A DNA stretch of 64,000 nucleotides from JANNPJ01 sp965200525 (GCA_965200525.1 OZ241368.1:5084001-5148000), one strand, 5' to 3'. Shown: positions 27,649 to 36,927, numbered from the stretch's first letter. The notes: generated from the sequence alone by a model not told the origin. Numbers and translations: made by a program.

Positions 27649-28268
27649 GCGCGACCGTGCGGCTGCTGCTGGCCGACGACCAGGCGATGGTCCGCGGGGC
27701 ACTGGCCGCCCTGCTCGGGCTGGAGCCTGACTTCGAGGTGGTGGCTGAGGTCGGCCGGGGCGACGAGGTGGTCGAGGCGGCCCGTCGTTCCCGGGCCGAC
27801 GTGGCCCTGCTGGACGTCGAGATGCCGGGCCTGGACGGCCTGTCGGCCGCGGCCGCGCTGAAGGCCGAGGTGCCGGGCTGCCGGGTGCTGATCGTGACCA
27901 CTTTCGGCCGGCCCGGGTACCTGCGCCGGGCGATGGAGGCTGGCGCCAGCGGCTTCGTGGTGAAGGACACTCCGGCCCGCCAGCTCGCTGACGCCGTCCG
28001 GCGGGTGCACCAGGGCCTGCGGGTGGTCGACCCGACCCTGGCCGCCGAGACCCTGACCACCGGGGTGAGCCCGCTGACCAGCCGGGAGAGCGAGGTGCTG
28101 GCCGCGGCCCGAACCGGCGGCACGGTGGCCGACCTGGCCCGGGCGCTGCACCTGTCCACCGGCACGGTCCGAAACCACCTGTCGGCGGCGATCGGCAAGA
28201 CCGGCGCCCGGACCCGGGCCGAGGCGGTCCGCCTGGCCGACGAGAACGGCTGGCTGCTGCAGCACTGA
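27645..28268 (+). CDS. LuxR/NarL-type response regulator
   Basis: DNA-binding response regulator of 207 residues. The receiver domain has acidic DD near residue 9 (LLLADDQAM), the phospho-acceptor Asp in VALLDVEMPG, and Lys in VVKDTPARQ. The LuxR helix-turn-helix is LTSRESEVLAAART followed by LHLSTGTVRNHLSAAIGKTG. GTG 27645 overlaps the kinase stop by four bases. It likely controls its own operon through the palindrome at 24450. Confidence 0.94.
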   Translation: MSATVRLLLADDQAMVRGALAALLGLEPDFEVVAEVGRGDEVVEAARRSRADVALLDVEMPGLDGLSAAAALKAEVPGCRVLIVTTFGRPGYLRRAMEAGASGFVVKDTPARQLADAVRRVHQGLRVVDPTLAAETLTTGVSPLTSRESEVLAAARTGGTVADLARALHLSTGTVRNHLSAAIGKTGARTRAEAVRLADENGWLLQH

Positions 28269-28298
28269 AGATCACCGCGGTACGCGATGATGGGCGGT

Positions 28299-29021
28299 AT
28301 GACGGAGTTCGACGCAATCCTGTTCGACGCCGGCGGCGTCCTGCTGCTGCCCAGTCCCGACCAGACGGGCGCGGTCCTGGCCCCGTTCGGCGGCTCGCAG
28401 GACGACGCCACCCTGCGGCGGGCCCATTTCGTGGCCATCCGGGCCCTGGACCGGGCCTGGGCCGAGGGCGGCGACGGCCGCGACCACGGCTCCGGCTGGG
28501 CCCCGTACCACCGGGCCTACGCCCGGGCCGCCGGCGTGCCGGCCGAGCAGGAGGACGCCGCGGTCGAGGCCATGGTCGGTGAGTTCGGGCACCACTTCTG
28601 GCGCACGGAGGTCGAGGGAGCCGGGGCGGTGCTGACCGCCCTGGCCGAGAAGGGCGTGCCGATCGGGATCGTCTCCAACGCCGGCGGCCAGGTCGAGGGC
28701 GACCTGGCCCGGCTCGGCATCTGCGGCGTCGACACCCCCGGCGCGGCCCGGGTGGTCTGCGTGGTCGACTCGTTCATGGTCGGCGTCCGCAAGCCCGATC
28801 CGGGCATCTTCGCTCCGGCCCTGGCCGCCCTCGGCCGGCCCGCCTCGCCGCGGATCGCCTACGTCGGCGACACCGTGTTCTTCGACGTCCGGGCCGCGGC
28901 CGCGGCCGGCCTGACCCCGTTGCTGCACGACCCCTACGGCGTCCACGCGGCCGACCCGCACGCGGCCGGGCCCCCGCACCGGCTCCTGCCCGACCTCAAG
29001 CACCTCCTCGACCTCACCTGA
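28299..29021 (+). CDS. HAD superfamily hydrolase
   Basis: Phosphatase-like protein of 240 residues. Motif I is FDAGGVL at residues 8-14: only the first Asp is present and the usual second Asp is Gly, as in the epoxide hydrolase/dehalogenase-like HAD branch. Motif II SNAGG, motif III Lys in GVRKPDPGIF, and motif IV YVGDTVFFD are visible. Lack of the second Asp suggests the substrate may not be a simple phosphomonoester. ATG 28299 is chosen for the canonical N-terminus; 28287 and 28290 are alternatives. Confidence 0.85.
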   Translation: MTEFDAILFDAGGVLLLPSPDQTGAVLAPFGGSQDDATLRRAHFVAIRALDRAWAEGGDGRDHGSGWAPYHRAYARAAGVPAEQEDAAVEAMVGEFGHHFWRTEVEGAGAVLTALAEKGVPIGIVSNAGGQVEGDLARLGICGVDTPGAARVVCVVDSFMVGVRKPDPGIFAPALAALGRPASPRIAYVGDTVFFDVRAAAAAGLTPLLHDPYGVHAADPHAAGPPHRLLPDLKHLLDLT

Positions 29022-29137
29022 CCCGGGTCTCGATCGGGCCAGGTCTCGGTGGGTCGCATCCCGGCCCAATCCGGCCCAATCGGGGGCGGGACGGACCTCG
29101 GGACGAGGCTCGGGACGGGGCAGGGGTGCCGGGGCGG

Positions 29138-29143
29138 CAGAAT
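29138..29143 (+). promoter_or_regulatory. -10 box of dusB, leaderless type
   Basis: CAGAAT followed by 6 nt and GTG 29150. Confidence 0.4.
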
Positions 29144-29149
29144 AGGGGG

Positions 29150-30355
29150 GTGACAGCTCTGCAGGTCGGCCCGCACCGGATCGCGACCCCGGTGGTCCTG
29201 GCCCCGATGGCCGGGATCACCAACCAGGCGTTCCGCCGGCTGTGCCGCGAGCAGATGGCCGGCGCCGGCGGCCAGGGGCTGTTCGTCAGCGAGATGGTGA
29301 CGTCGCGGGCCCTGATCGAACGCAACGTCGAGTCGATGCGGCTGATCCAGCACGACCCGGAGGAGAGCCCGCGCAGCGTGCAGCTGTACGGGGTCGACCC
29401 CGGCACGATCGCCACCTGCGTGAAGATGCTGCTCAGCGAGGGCCGGGCCGACCACATCGACCTCAACTTCGGCTGCCCGGTGCCCAAGGTGACCCGCAAG
29501 GGCGGGGGAGCGGCCCTGCCCTGGAAGCTCGGCCTGTTCACCGCGATTGTCGGGGCGGCGGTGCGGGCGGCCCAGCCCTACGGCGTCCCGGTGACGGTGA
29601 AGATGCGCAAGGGCATCGACAGCGATCACCTGTCCTACCTGGAGGCCGGCCGGATCGCCGAGGCCGAGGGCGTGGCCACGGTCGCGCTGCACGCCCGCAC
29701 GGCCGCCGACTACTACGCCGGCACCGCCGACTGGTCGGCCATCGGCCGGCTCAAGCAGGCCGTGACCAGCATCCCGGTGCTCGGCAACGGCGACATCTGG
29801 TCGGCCGACGACGCGGTCGAGATGATCCGCCAGACCGGATGTGACGGCGTCGTGGTCGGCCGGGGCTGCCTGGGCCGGCCCTGGCTGTTCGCCGACCTGG
29901 CCGCCGGGATGGCCGGCCGGCCGGAACGGGTCCGGCCCACCCTCGGGCAGGTGCTGGCCACCATGCGCCGGCACATCGTGCTGCTGGCCGAGCACTTCGA
30001 GGGCTACGAGCGACCCGGTCACGAGGGCCCGAACGCCGGCGGGGTGCCGGCCGCCGAGGACCGGGCCTGCCGCGACTTCCGCAAGCACATCGCCTGGTAC
30101 TTCAAGGGATACGTGGTCGGCCAGGAAGTTCGGGCCACGCTCAGCATGATGGGCTCGCTGGCCGACTTCGACCGGATCACCGCCCCGCTTGACGTCGACC
30201 AGCCGCACCCCGGCGCCGCCGCCGAGGGGCCGCGGGGCCGGGCCGGCGCGCCCAAGCAGGTCTCGCTGCCGGAGGGTTGGCTGGCCGGTCGCGAGATGGA
30301 CGACGCCGCCACGGCCATGATCCGGGCCGCCGAGCTGTCGGTGTCCGGCGGCTGA
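29150..30355 (+). CDS. dusB: tRNA-dihydrouridine synthase (DusB type)
   Basis: FMN- and NADPH-dependent enzyme reducing uridine to dihydrouridine in the tRNA D-loop. It has 401 residues. LAPMAGITNQAFRRLCRE binds FMN, the catalytic Cys is in NFGCPVPKVTRKGGG, and VKMRKGID and ALHARTAADYYAGTADW are typical. A 60-residue C-terminal helical domain follows. GTG 29150 gives the standard ALQVGPHRI start. It is followed 4 nt later by the dgt-like gene. Confidence 0.93.
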   Translation: MTALQVGPHRIATPVVLAPMAGITNQAFRRLCREQMAGAGGQGLFVSEMVTSRALIERNVESMRLIQHDPEESPRSVQLYGVDPGTIATCVKMLLSEGRADHIDLNFGCPVPKVTRKGGGAALPWKLGLFTAIVGAAVRAAQPYGVPVTVKMRKGIDSDHLSYLEAGRIAEAEGVATVALHARTAADYYAGTADWSAIGRLKQAVTSIPVLGNGDIWSADDAVEMIRQTGCDGVVVGRGCLGRPWLFADLAAGMAGRPERVRPTLGQVLATMRRHIVLLAEHFEGYERPGHEGPNAGGVPAAEDRACRDFRKHIAWYFKGYVVGQEVRATLSMMGSLADFDRITAPLDVDQPHPGAAAEGPRGRAGAPKQVSLPEGWLAGREMDDAATAMIRAAELSVSGG

Positions 30356-30359
30356 CCCG

Positions 30360-31682
30360 GTGACCCAGGGCGAGCCCCCGATCGGGTCGCCGAGCCGGTT
30401 CTGGCCCGGCAACGAGCCCGGCTACACCGACGCCGACCGCGAGCGCTGGTACGCCGAGCCACCGAAAGACCCCCGCCGGGGCGAGTTCGCCCGCGACCGG
30501 GCCCGCGTCGTCCATTCCTCGGGATTGCGCCGGCTGTCGGCCAAGACCCAGGTGGTCGGGCCGGACCAGGACGACTTCGTCCGCAACCGGCTGACCCACA
30601 GCCTCGAGGTGGCCCAGGTCGGGCGCGAGCTGGGCCGTGCCCTCGGCTGCGACCCGGACATCGTCGACACCGCCTGCCTGGCCCACGACCTGGGCCATCC
30701 GCCGTTCGGTCACAACGGCGAGCAGGTGCTGGCCGAGCTGGCCGACGGCATCGGTGGTTTCGAGGGCAACGCCCAGACCCTGCGGATGCTGACCCGGCTC
30801 GAGCCCAAGGTGGTGGACGTCGCGACCGGCCGCGGGCACGGCCTGAACCTGACCCGGGCCAGCCTCGACGCCGCCACCAAGTACCCCTGGCGGCGCGGCG
30901 ACTCGCCGTCCGGCAACCGGCTGAGCACGGCCAAGTTCGGGGTCTACGACGACGACCTGGCCGTCTTCGGCTGGCTGCGGGCCGGCGGGCCCGGCCCGGG
31001 CCGGCGCTGCCTGGAGGCCCAGGTGATGGACCTGGCCGACGACGTGGCCTACAGCGTGCACGACGTCGAGGACGCGGTGGTCTCGGGCCGGCTCGACCCG
31101 GCCCGGCTGGGCGACCCGGACGAGCAGGCCCGGGTGGTGGCCCAGGTGCGCTCCTGGTACCTGCCCGACCTGTCGCCGGACGATGCCGCGGCCGCCCTCG
31201 CCCGGCTGCGCTCGCTGCCGGCCTGGGTGCGGCAGTTCGACGGGGAGTACGGCTCGCTGGCCGCGCTGAAAGACATGACCAGCCAGCTGATCGGCCGGTT
31301 CGTCCGGTCGGTGGAGGCCGCGACCTGGGCCGCCGCCGACCTGCCGACGTCCGGCTCGGGGCCGGGCCCGCTCACCCGGTACCGGGCCGATGTGGTGGTG
31401 CCGACGGGCACGGTGGCCGAGATCGCCGTCCTCAAGGGGCTGGCCGCCGTGTACGTGATGACCGTGGACGATCGCAAGCCGATCTACGCCCGGCAGCGCG
31501 AACTGCTGGCCGAGCTGGTGACGGCGCTGGCCGACCGGGGTCCGGCCGCGCTTGACCGGCCGTACGCGACCGCCTGGCGGCTGGCACCCGGCGACGCCGG
31601 CCGGTTACGTGCGGTGATCGACCAGGTGGCCTCGATGACCGATGCGCGCGCCGTCACCCGCCATCACGAGCTGCTCGGCTGA
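30360..31682 (+). CDS. dgt: Deoxyguanosinetriphosphate triphosphohydrolase-like protein
   Basis: HD-domain dNTPase of 440 residues that cleaves dNTPs to nucleoside and tripolyphosphate. The HD motif is complete: RLTHSLEVAQV, AHDLGHPPFGHNGE and a downstream VMDLADDVAYSVHDVEDAV Asp ligand. The N-terminal FARDRARVVHSSGLRRLSAK is the substrate and allosteric nucleotide region. It lies between dusB and dnaG, a conserved actinobacterial order. Confidence 0.93.
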   Translation: MTQGEPPIGSPSRFWPGNEPGYTDADRERWYAEPPKDPRRGEFARDRARVVHSSGLRRLSAKTQVVGPDQDDFVRNRLTHSLEVAQVGRELGRALGCDPDIVDTACLAHDLGHPPFGHNGEQVLAELADGIGGFEGNAQTLRMLTRLEPKVVDVATGRGHGLNLTRASLDAATKYPWRRGDSPSGNRLSTAKFGVYDDDLAVFGWLRAGGPGPGRRCLEAQVMDLADDVAYSVHDVEDAVVSGRLDPARLGDPDEQARVVAQVRSWYLPDLSPDDAAAALARLRSLPAWVRQFDGEYGSLAALKDMTSQLIGRFVRSVEAATWAAADLPTSGSGPGPLTRYRADVVVPTGTVAEIAVLKGLAAVYVMTVDDRKPIYARQRELLAELVTALADRGPAALDRPYATAWRLAPGDAGRLRAVIDQVASMTDARAVTRHHELLG

Positions 31683-31724
31683 TCCGGAGGCCGAGCGGCC
31701 GTCCGGGGAGGCGCCCGGAGAACT

Positions 31725-31730
31725 TACACT
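31725..31730 (+). promoter_or_regulatory. -10 box of dnaG, leaderless type
   Basis: TACACT followed by 6 nt and GTG 31737. Confidence 0.5.
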
Positions 31731-31736
31731 CCGGGG

Positions 31737-33671
31737 GTGAGGATCCGTCGGGAGGACGTCGAGACGGTCCGCGATCAGTCCAAGATCGAGGAGATCATCG
31801 GCGAGCAGGTGGCCCTGCGCTCGGCCGGGCCGGGCTCGCTCAAAGGGCTGTGCCCGTTCCACGACGAGAAGAGCCCCTCGTTCAACGTGCGGCCCTCGGT
31901 CGGCCTGTGGCACTGCTTCGGCTGCGGCAAGGGCGGCGACGTCATCGCGTTCGTCCAGGACATCGACCATCTCTCGTTCGCCGAGTCGGTGGAGCGGCTG
32001 GCCGCCCGGATGGGCCTCGAACTGCGGTACGAGGACGACGGCAGCGGCAAGACCGCCGCCCGCCGCGACAGCGTCGGGGTCCGGCAGCGGCTGATCGAGG
32101 CGAACCGGGTTGCCGCCGCCTATTTCCAGGAGCAGCTGGCCACCGCCGCCGACGCCCAGCCGGCCCGGCAGTTCCTGGCCGAGCGGGGGTTCGACCGCGA
32201 CGCGGCCGGCCGGTTTGGGGTCGGCTTCGCCCCGCGCGGCGGCGAGGTGGCGCTGAAGTACCTGCGCGGGCGGGGGTTCACCAACGAGGAGTTGCTCGCC
32301 TCGGGCCTGGCCGGGCAGGGCCAGCGCGGGCTCTACGACCGGTTCCGGGGCCGGCTGCTGTGGCCGATCCGCGACGTCACCGGCGACGTCGTCGGGTTCG
32401 GGGCCCGGCGGATCTTCGACGACGACGGCATCGAGGCCAAGTACCTGAACACGCCCGAGACCGCGATCTACCACAAGTCCCAGGTGCTCTACGGGGTCGA
32501 TCTGGCCAAGCGGGAGATCGCGAAGTCTCGCCAGGTGGTGGTGGTCGAGGGATACACCGACGTGATGGCCTGCCACCTGGCCGGGATCGAGACCGCGGTG
32601 GCCACCTGCGGCACCTCGTTCGCGGCCGACCACATCCGGATCGTCCGCCGGCTGATCGGCGACGACGCCCGGGCCGGCGGCCAGGTGATCTTCACCTTCG
32701 ACGGTGACGCGGCCGGCCAGAAGGCCGCCCTGCGGGCCTTCGAGGAGGATCAGCGGTTCGTCGCCCAGACCTTCATCGCGGTCGCCCGGGACGGCATGGA
32801 CCCGTGCGAGCTGCGGCTCAACCACGGTGACGAGGCGGTCCGGGAGCTGGTTGCCTCCCGCCAGCCGCTGTTCGAGTTCGCGATCCGCTCCACCATCGCC
32901 CAGGTCGACCTCAACACGGCCGAGGGCCGGGTCCAGGCGCTGCGCACCGCTGCTCCGGTGGTGGCCCAGATCCGCGACCCCTCGCTGCGGCCGGAGTACG
33001 CCCGGCAGCTGGCCGGCTGGCTCGGCATGGAGGTCGAGCCGGTGATCCGTGCGGTCAACCAGGCCCTGCGCCAGGGCCCGGCCGCTCCCGGCCCGGCGGC
33101 CCGCGCGAGCGCCGGCGGCACTCGGGACGACGGCCCCCGCCGCGGCGGCGCCGACCAGCAGCAGCAACCCCCGGACCGGCCGGCCGCGCCCCGCCCGGAC
33201 CGCAACGACCCGGTGGCGGCCATCGAGCGGCAGGCCCTGGAGTGCCTGCTGCAGGTGCCCCGGCTGGTCCCGGCGGTGGACGCCGACGCCCTGACCAGCG
33301 ACGCGTTCCGGGTTCCCGCCTACCGGGCCGTGCACGACGCCGTCCGGGCGGCCGGCGGCATGGCCGTGGCCGCCGGGATGAGTGGCCCGGCCTGGGTCAA
33401 CGCCGTCCAGGAGAACGCCCCGGACGCGGTCGAGACCCTGGTCACCGAGCTGGCCGTGGCTCCGCTGCCGGCCGACCGGGAGGAGGCGCTGGCCCGGTAC
33501 GCGGCGTCCGTCGTCCTGCGGGTGGCCGAGATGAACCTGATCCAGCGCATCGGTGACCTGCGCAGCCGGGTGCAGCGGATGGGGGCCCAGGCCGACGGCA
33601 GCGCGTTCGCCGAGCTGATGGCGGCCGAGACCGCCCGCCGGGCGCTGCGGGACCGGATCAACGGCGGCTGA
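31737..33671 (+). CDS. dnaG: DNA primase DnaG
   Basis: Replicative primase of 644 residues. The zinc-ribbon at residues 38-65 carries CPFHDEKSPSFNV and CFGCGKGGD (CHC2). The catalytic core has the TOPRIM motif VVVEGYTDVMA near residue 265 and DGDAAGQKAA near residue 322. A low-complexity Ala/Pro/Gln linker (about 440-485) precedes the C-terminal DnaB-interacting helical domain. The start is GTG with a leaderless-type -10. Confidence 0.97.
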   Translation: MRIRREDVETVRDQSKIEEIIGEQVALRSAGPGSLKGLCPFHDEKSPSFNVRPSVGLWHCFGCGKGGDVIAFVQDIDHLSFAESVERLAARMGLELRYEDDGSGKTAARRDSVGVRQRLIEANRVAAAYFQEQLATAADAQPARQFLAERGFDRDAAGRFGVGFAPRGGEVALKYLRGRGFTNEELLASGLAGQGQRGLYDRFRGRLLWPIRDVTGDVVGFGARRIFDDDGIEAKYLNTPETAIYHKSQVLYGVDLAKREIAKSRQVVVVEGYTDVMACHLAGIETAVATCGTSFAADHIRIVRRLIGDDARAGGQVIFTFDGDAAGQKAALRAFEEDQRFVAQTFIAVARDGMDPCELRLNHGDEAVRELVASRQPLFEFAIRSTIAQVDLNTAEGRVQALRTAAPVVAQIRDPSLRPEYARQLAGWLGMEVEPVIRAVNQALRQGPAAPGPAARASAGGTRDDGPRRGGADQQQQPPDRPAAPRPDRNDPVAAIERQALECLLQVPRLVPAVDADALTSDAFRVPAYRAVHDAVRAAGGMAVAAGMSGPAWVNAVQENAPDAVETLVTELAVAPLPADREEALARYAASVVLRVAEMNLIQRIGDLRSRVQRMGAQADGSAFAELMAAETARRALRDRINGG

Positions 33672-33742
33672 TCGCCGGCCTGCGGTTCGGCCCGGCGCAC
33701 CTGCCGGCCGACCTGCCTGGCCGGCGTCCACCCGTCGGCCCG

Positions 33743-33748
33743 TAGGCT
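33743..33748 (+). promoter_or_regulatory. -10 box of the 33755 gene, leaderless type
   Basis: TAGGCT followed by 6 nt and GTG 33755. Confidence 0.5.
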
Positions 33749-33754
33749 CGCCGG

Positions 33755-34324
33755 GTGAGACTGATACCGCCGATCTTCCACCGGGCCCCCCGCGCGGAGC
33801 TGCCGCCCGAGGTGGCCGAGGCCCTCGAGCTCAACGGCCTGCCCGGCCGCGACCGGCTGCTGGCCTGGTCGTCGCTGGTCGGCGGGGGAGCGGCGGCGGC
33901 CACGGTGCACGACCTGCGGATCGTCACCCCCCGGGGCAAGAAGATCGTCCGGCCCTGGGACGACGTCGATCACGCGGTCTGGGAGCAGGAGTCCCGGATG
34001 CTGGTGGTCTGGTGGGTCGACACCCGGGTGACCACGCCGCTGGAGATCCAGGACGACGTCGGCCGGCTGCCCGAGGTGGTCCGCGAGCGGGTCCAGGCCT
34101 CGGTGGTGCTGACCGCCTCGGTACCGCTGCCGGGAGGCCGCAACGCCCGGGTGGCACTGCGCCGGACCCGGGACGGCACCTTGATCGGGCAGTCGCTGGT
34201 GCCGCCCGGAGTCAGGGCCGACGCCCCCGATGTCGCTCCGGCCTTGGCCTCGGCGCTGGCCGCGCTCTGGTCCGAAGCCGGTGACCAGGGCTTGAATCAA
34301 GGTGATGTTCCCGGCCTTCGCTGA
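33755..34324 (+). CDS. Conserved hypothetical protein next to dnaG
   Basis: Soluble protein of 189 residues with no motif I can assign. The middle (HAVWEQESRMLVVWWVD) and the C-terminal ASVVLTASVPLPGG look like a beta-rich fold. Similar proteins of this length commonly follow dnaG in actinobacteria. GTG 33755 is supported by the -10 spacing. The last 15 residues are probably not conserved. Confidence 0.75.
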   Translation: MRLIPPIFHRAPRAELPPEVAEALELNGLPGRDRLLAWSSLVGGGAAAATVHDLRIVTPRGKKIVRPWDDVDHAVWEQESRMLVVWWVDTRVTTPLEIQDDVGRLPEVVRERVQASVVLTASVPLPGGRNARVALRRTRDGTLIGQSLVPPGVRADAPDVAPALASALAALWSEAGDQGLNQGDVPGLR

Positions 34325-34334
34325 CCTGTCGGAA

Positions 34335-34364
34335 AATGGCTCATTTCGGCAAGAATGGCTCGTT
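34335..34364 (+). repeat. Two direct repeats abutting a start codon
   Basis: AATGGCTCATT (34335-34345) and AATGGCTCGTT (34354-34364) repeat with a period of 19 bp and end exactly at ATG 34365. Spacing of nearly two helical turns suggests an activator-type operator, but no regulator is identified. Confidence 0.4.
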
Positions 34365-35303
34365 ATGAGTGACAGCCCTGGAGTCCTTGATCACGCAAGT
34401 CATACCGCTTACAGCGAGCCGGGCGCCTACGCGCCATTGCTCGACCAGGCCCTGGAGGGCCGGCCGGACGTCGTCGCCGCGGTGTCGGCGCTGGCCCGCA
34501 ACCTGATCGTGCACTACCGGGCCTCCGGCCGGGCCCTGCCGGAGGCCACCGCCGAGGAGATCAACCTGCGCTGGCTGGCCGACATCCTGGCCACCGATCA
34601 GGCCCGTCACCCGGTGCCGCTGGACGCGCCCCGCGAACTCACCGACCGGGTGCAGGGCTGTTGCCGTGACCACACCCTGCTCAGCGTGGGCGCGCTGCGC
34701 CAGCGAGGCATCCCGGCCCGCAGCCGGATCGGGTTCGCCTCCTACTTCGCCCAGGACTGGAACTGGAACCACGACCACGTGATCGTCGAGGCCTGGCTGG
34801 AGGGGCGCTGGCGCCGGTTCGACCCCGAGATCGAGGTGCCGCTGAACAGCCTGACCGACCCCACCGACATCCCGGCCGGCCCGCGGGCGCCGTTCCTCAC
34901 CGCGGCCGAGGTCTGGCTCGGGCACCGGGACGGCTCGCTCGACGCGGCCCGGTTCGGCGTCGACGAGGCCCTGGCCCTGCCCGGCCTGGCCGGCGCCGCG
35001 TTCGTGCACGCCTCGGTGATCGGCGAGGTGGCCCACCGGTTCGGCGACGAACTGCTGCTCTGGGACCAGTGGGGGGCCCGCACGCCCGACCTGGCCTCAG
35101 CCCCACCGGCCGACCTGGCCCTGGCCGACCAGATCTCCCGGCTGCTGCTGATCGCCGACACCGGCGACGAGGCGGCCGAGCGGGACCTGCTCGACCTCTA
35201 CCTGGGCGAGCCCCGGTTAAGGCCTGCCGGCCTGGTGCAGTGCATCGACCCGCTCGGCGGCTCGCACCCGGTCGACCTGAGTGCCGGGCCGGCGTCCGGT
35301 TGA
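34365..35303 (+). CDS. Transglutaminase-like domain protein
   Basis: Protein of 312 residues with a papain-like transglutaminase core. Catalytic candidates are Cys in VQGCCRDHTLL near residue 103, His in WNWNHDHVIVEAW near residue 130 and Asp in RRFDPEIE. Such proteins cleave or transfer amides; this branch is uncharacterised. No signal peptide is seen, so it is cytoplasmic. ATG 34365 is chosen over the upstream open frame, which has no support. It is convergent with the cupin gene, 7 bp away. Confidence 0.8.
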   Translation: MSDSPGVLDHASHTAYSEPGAYAPLLDQALEGRPDVVAAVSALARNLIVHYRASGRALPEATAEEINLRWLADILATDQARHPVPLDAPRELTDRVQGCCRDHTLLSVGALRQRGIPARSRIGFASYFAQDWNWNHDHVIVEAWLEGRWRRFDPEIEVPLNSLTDPTDIPAGPRAPFLTAAEVWLGHRDGSLDAARFGVDEALALPGLAGAAFVHASVIGEVAHRFGDELLLWDQWGARTPDLASAPPADLALADQISRLLLIADTGDEAAERDLLDLYLGEPRLRPAGLVQCIDPLGGSHPVDLSAGPASG

Positions 35304-35310
35304 GGCCCGC

Positions 35311-35778
35311 TCAGAAACTCTCGGTGTCGTAACGGGCCCGCAGGTCGCGCAGCAGGTCGTCGGTGAGCTCGGTGCCGGCCGCCACCGCCGCGTGCACGTC
35401 GCGGAAGTACTGCTCGTACCCGGTCGGGGTGTAGAGGCACAGCGCTCGCACCGCCGCCGCCGGGTCGGCGTTGCGGAACCCGTGCACCGAACCGCGCGGC
35501 GCATGAGCCAGATCGCCCGGCCCGAGCACGATCTCGCCGTCCGCGGTGGCCACCGTGAGCTCGCCGTCGAGAACGTAGAACGACTCGTCGTGCGAACGGT
35601 GGACGTGCGGGCGGGCGCCGAGCGTGGCCGGTGGCACGACGAACTCCTCGAACCCGAGCCGACCGCCGGTGTGCCCGGCGGTGAGCTTGAAGCGGTGCTC
35701 GACCCCGGCGGCCGAGATCAGCTCACCCTGCCCGGCCCGGACCAGGACGGCGGCGACCTTCGCGAGTGATTCGTCCAC
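35311..35778 (-). CDS. Cupin-domain protein
   Basis: Single-domain beta-barrel protein of 155 residues. The cupin motif 1 metal ligands are in HVHRSHDESFYVLDGELTV and motif 2 in APRGSVHGFRN, so a metal-dependent enzyme or sugar-binding role is possible. Start GTG 35778 is favoured by a CAGACT -10 exactly 6 nt upstream, over an in-frame start at 35859 whose added residues look non-coding. Confidence 0.82.
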   Translation of the reverse strand: MDESLAKVAAVLVRAGQGELISAAGVEHRFKLTAGHTGGRLGFEEFVVPPATLGARPHVHRSHDESFYVLDGELTVATADGEIVLGPGDLAHAPRGSVHGFRNADPAAAVRALCLYTPTGYEQYFRDVHAAVAAGTELTDDLLRDLRARYDTESF

Positions 35779-35784
35779 CGGCCA

Positions 35785-35790
35785 AGTCTG
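35785..35790 (-). promoter_or_regulatory. -10 box of the cupin gene, leaderless type
   Basis: CAGACT on the minus strand, 6 nt before GTG 35778. Confidence 0.4.
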
Positions 35791-35889
35791 GCACGAGGCG
35801 CCTCGGGGTCGGCCACCCGCTTCGTCAGTGCCGACCTCAGCCTCGAACGCCGACCTCACGTGAACGTCGGTCGCAGGTGGACGCCGGTC

Positions 35890-36897
35890 TCAGGTGAACA
35901 GGGCGCTGTAGGCGTTCAGGGCCGGCTGGCCTCCGAGGTGGGCGTAGAGCACGTTGGCGTCGCGCGGGATGTCACCCCGGCCGATCAGGTCGATCAGCCC
36001 GGCCATCGACTTGCCCTCGTAGACCGGATCGATGATCACGCCCTCCAGCCGGCCGGTCAGCCGGATCGCCTCCAGGGTCGACTCGACCGGGACGCCGTAG
36101 AGGTCGCCGGCCCAGCCCTCCAGCACCGTGATCTCGTCGTCCCTGAGGTCGCGACCGAGGCCGATCAGGGCGGCGGTGTTCCGGGCGATCCGGGCCACCT
36201 GCTCGCGGGTCTCCTCCAGCCGGGCCGAGGCGTCGATGCCGATCACCCGGCGGGGCCGGTCCTGCCCGGCGAACCCGGCGATCATGCCGGCGTGGGTGGA
36301 GCCGGTCACCGAGCAGACCACGATCGTGTCGAAGAAGACGCCGAGCTCGCGCTCCTGCTGCTGCACCTCCTCGGCCCAGTGGGCGAAGCCGAGCCCGCCG
36401 AGACGGTGGTCCGAGGCGCCGGCCGGGATGCCGTACGGCGTGCCGCCGCGCTCGCGCACGTCGTCCAGGGCCTGGGTCCAGCTGTCCTTGAAGCCGATCC
36501 CGAACCCGGAGGAGTCGAGACGGACCTCGGCGCCCATGATCCGCGACAGCATGATGTTGCCGATCCGGTCGTTCGACGGGTCGGGCCAGTCCACCCATTT
36601 CTCCTGCACCAGAACCGCTTTGAGTCCGAGATGAGCGGCCACGGCGGCGACCTGACGGGTGTGGTTGGACTGGTAGCCGCCGATCGACACCAGCGTGTCC
36701 GCGCCCTCGGCGAGCACATCCGGCACGATGTACTCCAGCTTGCGGGTCTTGTTGCCGCCGTAGGCCAGCCCGCTGTTGCAGTCCTCCCGCTTGGCCCAGA
36801 TCCGGGCCCCGCCGAGGTGGCGGCTGAGCCGGTCGAGCGGGTGCACCGGGCTCGGCCCGAACAGCAGTGGATATCGCGGAAAGTCGCTCAGTGGCAC
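35890..36897 (-). CDS. acdS: 1-aminocyclopropane-1-carboxylate deaminase
   Basis: PLP enzyme that opens ACC, the plant ethylene precursor, to 2-oxobutanoate and ammonia. The 335-residue length is typical of AcdS. The PLP lysine is K50 in YGGNKTRKLEY, and the nucleophile/base region QSNHTRQVA is present. The Glu of VYEGKSMAGL and the Leu of AHLGGQPALNAY correspond to the residues that separate true ACC deaminases from D-cysteine desulfhydrases. GTG 36897 has AGGAGA upstream. It lies 30 nt after a GntR gene in the same direction, suggesting a plant-associated lifestyle. Confidence 0.92.
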   Translation of the reverse strand: MPLSDFPRYPLLFGPSPVHPLDRLSRHLGGARIWAKREDCNSGLAYGGNKTRKLEYIVPDVLAEGADTLVSIGGYQSNHTRQVAAVAAHLGLKAVLVQEKWVDWPDPSNDRIGNIMLSRIMGAEVRLDSSGFGIGFKDSWTQALDDVRERGGTPYGIPAGASDHRLGGLGFAHWAEEVQQQERELGVFFDTIVVCSVTGSTHAGMIAGFAGQDRPRRVIGIDASARLEETREQVARIARNTAALIGLGRDLRDDEITVLEGWAGDLYGVPVESTLEAIRLTGRLEGVIIDPVYEGKSMAGLIDLIGRGDIPRDANVLYAHLGGQPALNAYSALFT

Positions 36898-36927
36898 AGT
36901 ACTTCTCCTGCCGGTGGGGAGTGGTGG

